From Seison nebaliae (Eukaryota; Rotifera; Pararotatoria; Seisonacea; Seisonidae): a DNA stretch of 47,930 nucleotides. Positions 36,265 through 45,034 of the stretch are shown here, piece after piece. Every line of letters begins with the position of its first letter. Position 1 is the first letter of the stretch. The stretch is taken from contig JALJEE010001851.1 in assembly GCA_023231475.1 (NCBI GenBank), positions 1 through 47,930 of the forward strand, written 5' to 3'. Under the pieces are notes generated by a model that was given only the letters and a program-made list of their open reading frames with translations, was not told the DNA's origin and searched no databases. The position numbers were made by a program, and so were the translations under genes.

Positions 36265-38336
36265 TCACATAACAAAAGAAATAATCACATCAGTCAGTAA
36301 GGAAATATTATAATGAGGAATAACTTGGTGAAGGTGGCGTAATGTGAAAATCTCAGCCTGTTTGAAAGCCTCGTTCAATTCTTCTTCATCAATGCTATTA
36401 TGCGCCAATTCAATACGAATGTCTGAAACTGCATTTCGTCGTCCTCTCGCTTCTTTTACGTAGGTTGTGAAGAACGCCCTTTTCCAGTCTTTGTCAAAAT
36501 TAAATTGGGTCGATTCCTTTAACTTTTATGCGGAAATATAAAGCGATAACAGCATATTATAAATGGAAATTTGAGTAATTATTATTTGTGGCAAAATATA
36601 ATAAAAATAAAACAGTACCTTGAAAAAACTGAGTGAACTAATCAGAATTCCCCCAATATTCAATATCGCCAATAAGAACGAATATGCAGCTAAATATAAT
36701 GCTTCTATCTCTAATCGGCAACTATAAATTGGCTGGTAACTATTCAAGTCATATTGTGAACAATTCTTCTTGAAGTTCTGGAACATTAGTCCCTGTTCAT
36801 CTGCAATTAATTTACATAAAAACATTTATAATTTCTATTCATTATTAACCTAATACCGACGTTATGATATCTGAATCATCTGTTAGTTTATAAGGTACCC
36901 AATATGCCTGCAATAGACTAAAACTGAGTAAAGCTCCAGTATTTACCACTGGTGGTAAAAGTGAAGCGCTGATTGCAACTCCTACCAATGAAGACACTTG
37001 ACCGGATAATGTGGAGACCGCAACAGCTATTCCACTCACCAAACCAATTAGGGAGCCGGTCATTAAGGCACGAATGTCACCTCTAGACCACATTTCATTC
37101 GTTGGAAATCGTCCAGTTGAAGTTAACGATGTATGAGTAACGAAGATATATAAGACACCGAGAGCGAAACCTAAAAAGTGTTTGGACGATAAACCTTAAC
37201 AAGAGTTCTTTAAACCTACTATAATACATATAGCTAATCCGTAAAGTTCTGATTTGATGCCTAATACAATTAGTTGTTTATCTCTGATATGTATCCCGAA
37301 AACTAAGCCCAAAAGAGGTCCCTATGAAAAATAAAGAAAAATTCTTTTAATAATACAGTTTTAGATATCGACATCACTTGAAAATTGAGCTTCATCTCAT
37401 GCTTTTTACATTACCCGATTACTGGCTTGTTAACTTTTAAAAATTAAACCATTAACGGTGAAACAAGCATAGAAGCTACTAGTAATACCGAACTATTTTC
37501 CATCAAACCAATCAGAGCCATAATACTCGCCACTACTGTATAAATGACATAATCAAAGTCGAATTCTGCTTTTTCTGCAATTGCTGCTCCAATCTTTGGA
37601 ATTAAAAACTTTCTGTCAATCTAAAATATTTTGAGAAATTTACTGACATCACCGACGATCATTCGATTTGCGATGGTTGATATAAATTTATTACGACCAC
37701 TCGTCTTCTCATTATCTTCTTCTTCTTGAGTGTTTCTGAGGAGATTGAAAATTGTTTGAATTGTAGTTTATAAGAAATAAACCCAATTCCGTTGATTTTG
37801 GGTAATTCGTTCTGTTGTAGAATGTAGGACGTTGGAATTACTCTGAAACAATGGGAAATGTTACGTTTTATTTGAAGATTGATTGTTAACACAACTCTCG
37901 TATTTTGAATAATACCGAAGCCAGCGTTCTTCAATGTTTCCAGTACACCTGGCCAGAAGACTTCTTCTACTAAAAATTCGATGCACATTATCGATTCTTC
38001 GGTATGACTAAATCCATAATCGGTGATTCCTAAATGACTCAAAAGTGCAATCAGATTCTCCTTAATATTCTTCTTTGGAACAACTTCAACTAAAGGCGAT
38101 GTCTCATCTTCGTCTTTCACTACACTGATGGTGGAAGCGGTGTTTATCTTCGATTCTGAATTATTCTGATTCTCATTTTCCGTTAATTTGTTATTTGGAT
38201 TACTTTCTATTGGGACGTTTTCGTTCGTTGTCCCATCGTTTACAACATCCTCAGAATCATCAGTGACGATTTTCATATCTCCCTTGATTTTACCCTTTTC
38301 ACTCTTAAAGATAAATTCGACATCTTCTGTTTTCAT
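36265..38336 (-). CDS. DUF389-family multipass membrane protein
   Basis: Seven exons on the minus strand; the first is 38336-37783, the second 37735-37648, the third 37620-37450, the fourth begins at 37321, and the last ends at 36265. The function of DUF389 proteins is not established. The N-terminus is acidic (KIVTDDSEDVVNDG), then comes a small folded segment (ALLSHLGITDYGFSHTEES, GVLETLKNAGFGII). The membrane core starts DRKFLIPKIGAAIAEKAEFD and has the family hallmark GLMENSSVLLVASMLVSPLM|GPLLGLVFG (compare GAMLIAPLMGPILG). Further spans are GSLIGLVSGIAVAVSTLSG, VGVAISASLLPPVVNTGALL and FLLAILNIGGILISSLSFF. The tail (ARGRRNAVSDIRIELAHNS) looks cytoplasmic. The second intron appears to be only 27 nt. 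In the first exon a segment near VVLTINLQIKRNISHCF looks intron-like but keeps the frame, so I left it in. Confidence 0.85.
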
Positions 38337-38701
38337 GCGTTGGAATAATCATGGATTAAAAGTAGATTAACTTTGTTCGTCGCTCACTTTAACTGTGGAT
38401 GCTCGAATAGATTTACGAATGGAAGAAACCTTCGAAGGGACACTTTCTGTATACTGGACATTTGGAAAGTAAATATGGAATAGAACTCCTTTAGTTGTCA
38501 TTAATTAATCATTCAATTAGCGCAAATTTTGTGTTATGCTCTTTATTCAATGTGAAAAAATACGTTTGTTCTTATTGTCAAATATGTCAATTTTATTGTT
38601 ATTAAAGTTAAAAGAAACAATTGTATGAAAAATAATATCGAAGTGCACTTTAAAGTACATAGTAAGGAATAACGATTTTTCAACGTTTTATAAATTGTGC
38701 T
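38337..38701. promoter_or_regulatory. spacer between protease and DUF389 genes
   Basis: 365 bases separating the protease stop codon from the DUF389 start codon, both on the minus strand. It must hold the protease poly(A) site and the DUF389 promoter. No coding frame is seen. Confidence 0.4.
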
Positions 38702-40119
38702 TTAGGTTTTTATATGTTTGTTCACCCATTTCATGTAGTACGATACTTTGGTGTAGACACCTTTCCCGCGACAACCTGAGTCGCCATAGCTGACGACTCC
38801 TAGTAAAATGTGTTTCCGGATATCCTTTTTCATTAATGGACCGCCCGAATCTCCCTAGAAACATGAGATGGAAATCGAAAAACAGTAAAAATTGTTAAAC
38901 TTGACATGAATCTTTGGGAATGCCTACCGAGTTCCCTGCACATATCTGGTCATCAGAATCCACATCAGTGTTAAAGGCATTGTCACATGTTGAGACATCT
39001 TGTACTTGAACATTTACCTCTCGCAAAGTTGAAGTGATACTTCCAGATTCTAAGAGAATTGATTGAAGAGAAAGTTGTAAATATTCTTCCTAACCAGTTT
39101 TCCCCCAACCAGCCACCGTTAATGTTGTTCCTGGAGACGCATTATCACTTTGTGTTGGTAAGCAAATCGGTTTAATATCATCACTAAAAGTGAGTGCTGA
39201 ACGTAATTGTAAAATGGCAATGTCGTGCTTATGCGTCTTATCATTATAACATGCATGCTAATTATAATTTGAAGTTAGTGCTAAGTTAAATTAAATCGAT
39301 AAGACGAAAAACTCTTTAAACATTTAAAATTTTATCAACACTGAGACTTGGACTTGCAGTTCGGTCATTATTTCCCACACGTACGATAGCGCTGATTCCA
39401 TCTAAAGGACTAGATAATGTTAATCGATTTTTATCAATAATTGAAATGATGCGGAAGTTGAATTAACTAAAAACAATGTGCCGCTGAAATGATAGTGTAT
39501 CTGTTGATTATCGCCCCACCGCATAAAAAGGACGAGCCGCCACGAGTCGTTATTACAGCAGCGAGCCAAGGTTGACTTTGATCGGCTGATGGTGCACCAT
39601 TTATTATTCTCGTAATGGCGTTACCACATGTTCCAGCGTCTAATAAAAATTTATAACATTTCATCGAACTCTAATGGGAGAAGTTAAGTAGAAACATTTA
39701 AAATCTTCATATCCAGTCGGTTCTGATTCGCACGTTTCTAAACAGAATAAGAATGAAGTTGGTTTGAAAAACATGTACAAGAAAATGTTACAAGTAAACT
39801 TTTTGGAGAAAAAATAACAGCAAGAACGACGATTGCTCCTATAATTAGTACAACAACACCGATTCCTAACAAAATCCATTTGAATTTGTTTGAAAACAAA
39901 CTCAAGAGTTTATTTGGAACAGAAGTCGATCGGAGTTCGACTTTATTTTTTGGATTATCGTTATTCTTCTGACCCAATTCGTCAGTTATATAAAAATCAT
40001 TGGGATTTCTATCACCAAACCCATCTGGTCAAACGAAAGAAATAATTATGTTTCAAATTGTAAATTAGAATCAAACCACCATAAGTGCCATTGTCGTTCT
40101 GCGATGGGTATACTTGCAT
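38702..40119 (-). CDS. type II transmembrane trypsin-like serine protease
   Basis: Eight exons on the minus strand from ATG at 40119 to stop at 38702, all seven introns starting GTT. A short cytoplasmic N-terminus (MQVYPSQNDNGTYGDG...) is followed by a signal-anchor span (WILLGIGVVVLIIGAIVVLA), then a stem with KTCESEPTGYEDF. The catalytic domain begins CGNAITR|IINGAPSADQSQPW, so activation cleavage after Arg would create the Ile-Ile-Asn-Gly N-terminus. The triad is complete: His in ISAAHCF, Asp in KHDIAILQL, Ser in GDSGGPL. KDSCQGDSGG places Asp at S1 position 189, and GVYTKV supplies Gly226, so it should cut after Lys or Arg. CGG and AHC cysteines for the 42-58 bond are present. It is anchored at the cell surface with the enzyme outside. 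The exon ending HCFY is joined to PLDGISAIVRVG across a GTTAAT intron. Confidence 0.92.
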
Positions 40120-41378
40120 ATTTCTTTTCAAAAAATATTGGACAATATGCTATAAAAATATTTCTTTCAATCTTCGTTGCTATTTTTACTTCATAATCGA
40201 TATATGCTTCACAAATTCCATGGACCTTGGCGACGATGTCATAGAAACATGTTGGTCAATATTAAAAACAAAATCGGTTACATGACGGCCCTTTAAGTTT
40301 TTTAAGAAGTATTATATAAAGTTTCTTTTCATCCATTTACTTATTCCATTCCATCGATTTTCGACGTTATGTTGTGAATTTTAATTTTAATGAGTTTTTC
40401 TTTATTTTTTATAATCGTTTCTTTCCATTATGTCCAAATAAGAGAATAATCGACAATATGTCATTGACCAACAGATGAGTTGAATTAAAGGTGAGCTGAC
40501 ACTCATACACTAGAAATGTTTTATTCCTAATTTCTTTTTGTTTCGTCTATTTTATTGTCACTTATTTCTTATGTTAATGTAACTAAATATTCCTCAAACA
40601 TCATGTAACTATCGTGCATCAATTTTAGATGCAGTTATGTTAGACACAAAACTTTATTAAGTATTTACTTCATTTTTACACTTATATTGATCAGTTAACT
40701 GATACAATAATAATTATTATTATTAATATTTTCCAGAATTCCATGGGTATAATTTGCATATTCTATTTCATAGCTATGGCATCAAAAAATGAAGTTCGGT
40801 CAATTATAAAGTTTGAAAGATAAAGTGTCATAACATTTAGTTGACAAAATGTTGACATGTTAAGAATAATTTAGAAAATAATTGAATTTCGTCGTTATAG
40901 ATGAATTCCTTTTTTCGTACGAAACAGTTCGAGTTAATGTGAAGTACAATTTGAACATTGAAGCCATTTCCTACTCGTATGAGTCAGAAGAGCAACTGTC
41001 GTTGAGGATGATATTGCACGTGAGGGGACTTATTAAAAATTTTTAATTTTCTTTCATATAATTGCAAAAACATGAAGATATGTAGACAAATGATTCATCA
41101 ATCGATTATATTTTGGGACCATAATCAATTTTGAGATTGAATCAATATGGAAAATTGAAAAAATCGATGAGGTATTTCAAACTTAATGAATTAACGCATC
41201 ATTCAAGAAATTATGTTGACGAACAAGCATGAGATCATGATGTGAATGTAGAGCGATAAATGAATATGATAATAATTGGAAATAAATAAGTGGAAGATAA
41301 AAATTGAAATGTGAAGTGAAACAGAATTGGAATAAGAGAATCTCTAAACGAATTAGAAACATTAAATTCCATTTCTAA
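40120..41378. other. intergenic between divergent genes
   Basis: 1.26 kb between the protease (minus) and the coiled-coil gene (plus). AT-rich with ATT runs near 40710; no coding frame with features. It holds the two promoters. Confidence 0.5.
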
Positions 41379-42725
41379 ATGACAATCGATAAGTCAAACA
41401 TCGACTTCGACAATCCACATTGTCAGTCGGAACATATTACTCAGGCGCAATACTTGAAGAAGTTGATCATTAATAAGCGAAAGGAATTCCAGATTTTGGT
41501 GCATCATCGTAGACAAGTTTTTGGAGATGTGGAAGAAGAGAAGGCGGGTTTGCAGCGTGCAATTATGGTATTGAAATCAACGAAACAAGAGAAGAAGCAA
41601 CATCAAAGAAGATCGAATATAATGGGTCGATATAATAACATCAATTATTCTTTCCGCATAAGAAGTCGTTTATACAACATGGTCGTTTGGAAGCGGAAGA
41701 TGATGAATGAAGAATTGACTGATTTGCGACGATTTAATGAAATCGAAACTGCTCGTCATATCAAGCTGATGGAACGAGACGCCTTACAATATAAGCAGTT
41801 GAAACAGATAATGTCATTCTCCGATCGGATGAGTATAAAAAATCAGGCGAATGATTATTTGAAAGTTATTTATGTGAAGTTGTCGCAATTGTTGGTTGGA
41901 GATATGCAGGAATTTAGTATTAAGATCAAGAAGAATGACGTTGCCATTATTTCGGACGAGCAGATCTTAAAGAAGATGCAACAGGAAATATATGGATGGA
42001 AGAAAGATATTATTACTTTGAAGTTAAAATCCATTAAATTAGAGAGGAAACACTATGAATTGAACAAACAACAAGAAAAGAATGTTCAACAACTTACAAC
42101 ACATTTGTGCAAATTTGGTAGTTTGGATGAACGACCGTCACAGCCAATGTTATTATTCTCCACGTTGGACACCGGTAACAAAAACTCTTGTCCAATCTTA
42201 CAGAGTAGCAAATGGGGTTCAGTCGCTCAATTCTACGAACTGGATTCTGATCGCATTGTGAGATTGGCGGAAACGGCAGTTGCTTTCCAGATAAAACAAC
42301 AAGTCTTATTAGACTCCTTCCGAACGTTATCCACTCATTTCCGTAATATTCTTCTGGATTATGAGAAGTCCAATATTCTTTGTATCATCACTGCGAGAGT
42401 GTTGAAGTCTAAAGAAGAGTATTTATCCGAAAATTTACAAGCTATCAAAGAGGATTGTCGAAAAGATATGGAAATCATGTTAAAGAAAGTAACGATAATT
42501 CGAATCATCATTCTCTTTTACACATTATTAGATAGTCGATTAAAAAAATTGACAGTTTGGGGAAGTAAGAATAACGCCGAAATCCAGGCTTCATTTCCAG
42601 ATGATTATCATTCCAATAATGGAACTAAGAAATTGATTGATAGGAATCAAATATTTAACGAGTCAAATTTGGAACTTCTAAAAAATACCCGAAAGTTTTT
42701 AGAAATTCTTAAAAATCGACTCTGA
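41379..42725 (+). CDS. coiled-coil protein, unknown (possibly axonemal)
   Basis: A single frame of 448 codons, start ATG after an A-rich leader. The protein is basic and helical: heptad-like Leu/Ile spacing from about residue 20 to 240 (AQYLKKLIINKRKEFQILVHH, DEQILKKMQQEIYGWKKDI, LERKHYELNKQQEKNVQQL). A more compact central part follows (SSKWGSVAQFYELDSDRIV), then another helical segment to the end. There is no membrane span or signal peptide. Its general look, long alternating coiled coils with few motifs, recalls outer-dynein-arm docking and other cilium proteins, and SPEF2 shows the organism has motile axonemes, but I see no diagnostic motif. A possible GTAACG...TAG intron at about 42490-42532 would end the protein early; I read straight through it. 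Confidence 0.75.
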   Translation: MTIDKSNIDFDNPHCQSEHITQAQYLKKLIINKRKEFQILVHHRRQVFGDVEEEKAGLQRAIMVLKSTKQEKKQHQRRSNIMGRYNNINYSFRIRSRLYNMVVWKRKMMNEELTDLRRFNEIETARHIKLMERDALQYKQLKQIMSFSDRMSIKNQANDYLKVIYVKLSQLLVGDMQEFSIKIKKNDVAIISDEQILKKMQQEIYGWKKDIITLKLKSIKLERKHYELNKQQEKNVQQLTTHLCKFGSLDERPSQPMLLFSTLDTGNKNSCPILQSSKWGSVAQFYELDSDRIVRLAETAVAFQIKQQVLLDSFRTLSTHFRNILLDYEKSNILCIITARVLKSKEEYLSENLQAIKEDCRKDMEIMLKKVTIIRIIILFYTLLDSRLKKLTVWGSKNNAEIQASFPDDYHSNNGTKKLIDRNQIFNESNLELLKNTRKFLEILKNRL

Positions 42726-43103
42726 TCACTGACAAGAACCCTTTTTTATAGTTTTCTTATTGTACTCCACTAGTTTGATGGTGATTAAGAAATATTTTTC
42801 TTCTAAAAAAGTCTAAACAATTTTCTATTTTTCACAAAAACATTCATAACATTTTCCATCTTTCACGAAAAAAACTTTTTCAATTTTCAATTTTCAAATA
42901 AAAGAAAATTTTCAAAAAGAACACTATACTGATGAAAACAATAAAAGAAACTTCCAACTACTACTCTTTTGAAATGGAAATTTCGAGATGTTTATTCTTT
43001 TCCGACAAAGAAAAACTGTTCAATATATTTTTTTTGAAATTCTATTAAAATTTAGTAACTAATTCGTCGAAAATGACTGTCATTTCGATGTTTTAGAATT
43101 TCT
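42726..43103. other. intergenic between convergent genes
   Basis: 378 bases, strongly A/T-rich with A-runs, between the ends of the coiled-coil gene (plus) and the eight-exon gene (minus). It should hold both poly(A) sites. No coding frame. Confidence 0.5.
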
Positions 43104-44160
43104 TCAACTAAAATAAGTTGAATTTTACGTGAAATTTTGTTTGACGAATACTAACCAATATGTTTTATAAATCTTCTTCTGAATGGCAGGAGTTCCTTTC
43201 TTCTGATAATTAACTATTCTACAAACGACTTTCTTGAACAAGTTGGGGAAATCTTTATGGGAGATGGGAGTAGGATGTTTCAATGAGAAATTAGGGAGTT
43301 TAACTGTCACATGTGTATTGATTCATTTTATGATAGATTTGCAAATAATTTAAGTAGAGTTTCGATCGAATATCTTCTTTAAAGGTTTTAGTGAACTTAA
43401 CAACATTCTTATCACATCTTTCCAAGAATTGACCCATATTATCTGAAAATATATTTGGAATGTTATATTGAAAGACAATTGAAACAATCTAATGTGTAAT
43501 GTAATCCTTGAGAGTACATTAAATTAATATCATCTTTGTCAAACTCTCTCCATCGATCCACTAAAGTTTTTTTTTTAAATTTCTTTTGAAAATGTTAATT
43601 GGAGATATGAGAACCTTCATCATCATGATAATCTGAAAGATTTATAAATAAACAGTAACTATGAATGTGAAACTTATAATCTTTTCTATGATTGGTATTG
43701 TTGGTTGGATGATACCTCCATTGGTAGTTGGGCTCTATAAGATTGTTGAGATAAATTTGAAGGTTTTAGGTGAAACTTTCAACTGCTTATGCCAAGCGAA
43801 GTGGAAAGTGTCTCTTATCGATAATGTACCGGTTAGAGAATTGCGGATTTTAGATAGACAAGTAAAAAAGTGAATGGATTGTTTCAAGGCCGATAAAGTA
43901 ATTTCTTGTGTTAAGTGTAATTTAATGTTCTCACCTGAAACATATATTCAGTTGATGAAACAGTTAAAATTTAAAAAGAATACTCGTCAAATTTAGTTTT
44001 ACATATTTGAGTGCATCGACAAAATTAATGACTAGTAACATATTAGTTTTCGTGTGAGGAACAATAAAAATGAACTATCAGGATCGTATTCTTGTCGTAC
44101 CGGATCGATGAAGGAACTTACAACATTCATTGCCAACGACTTCATCGGACTCTTCGCCAT
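43104..44160 (-). CDS. uncharacterised eight-exon protein with an 18-nt microexon
   Basis: No single frame here is long, but joining exons by frame on the minus strand gives 195 residues: 44160-44122, 43929-43777, 43734-43674, 43632-43615, 43560-43477, 43442-43311, 43252-43156, 43107-43104. The exon 2 acceptor could alternatively sit 5 nt upstream. The protein starts MAKSPMKSLAMNV and continues with a helical region (LTQEITLSALKQSIHFFTCL, RDTFHFAWHKQLK), a short Pro/Ile segment (QPTIPIIEKIINYHDDEG), then VDRWREFDKDDINLMYSQG and a Cys-containing helical end (CFNYNMGQFLERCDK, YFPNLFKKVVCRIVNYQKK). If the last intron is kept the end changes slightly (stop at 43125). There is no signal peptide or membrane span. 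I do not recognise the family. The plus-strand frame at 43661-43873 overlaps it and is the competing reading. Confidence 0.55.
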
Positions 44161-45034
44161 ATGATTATAAATGTGGAAGACGTTATCGTCAATGTTCCAA
44201 GTTTGAATAGCTGATAGTTAAAAATCAGTTAAGGAGGAAGATGATGGAAACATTAACTATTCTTTAAACGACAGAAATCTAATTCTAGAAAGTGATATTC
44301 ATAAAAGAAATTTTATCTTCAGTTTATCCAACTTGGATATTTCCTGACTAAATCTGATGAAATAAAGGAAATTATTCTAATTTGTTCAATGATGATGTTT
44401 TAACTTAAGCAACAGGTAATCGAATGAATGATGACTAATAGGATACATAAATTTCGCATAACCGAATACAAATTGGAAAATAGAAATTAAAAAATTTTAT
44501 GAAAATAATTCGATTCAATACGTTCTTTCTGAATGGGCATGGATATCTGTATTAAGTAATTGATTCATGTTAAGTAAATTGGAGATATAAAGATTAAAAT
44601 TTACATTACATTACATAACTAATTAACTTAAATTGAAATTTTCGAAACAGAGAAGAATGAAATTTGTCGATTTATTTGAAAGCGAATTTTAGTTTCATCG
44701 CTCTTAAATTCTAAATATTCGAAAGGGTTTGAAGGGGACGAACGATCGGTATGAATCTTTACCAATGTAACAGATTACTATGATAATCATCTCTATTATA
44801 GAATCTATAACATAGATGGATTTGAAAATGTTTACGTCATCTATATCATGCGTTATCTTAATGCATCGATAACATCACTATACAGAATATCTCAAATCAA
44901 CACACCGTGGTCATTCAATATAAATTCAATGAGAAGTATTATGATGTTTCATTCATTATATATTTGAAGCGTTTTGTAGGTAAACGTCTTATATTTATTC
45001 TTTATTACTCCAACTGTTCAGCCGGTGAAGTACT
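44161..45034. other. intergenic between divergent genes
   Basis: About 870 bases upstream of both the eight-exon gene (minus) and the mucin-like gene (plus). AT-rich with no supported coding frame. It holds both promoters. Confidence 0.5.

Noticed and set aside
43661-43873. Plus-strand 70-codon frame with a hydrophobic start
   Set aside because: It overlaps exons 2 and 3 of the minus-strand eight-exon model, where seven consecutive junctions keep phase; the minus reading is better supported, though not proven.
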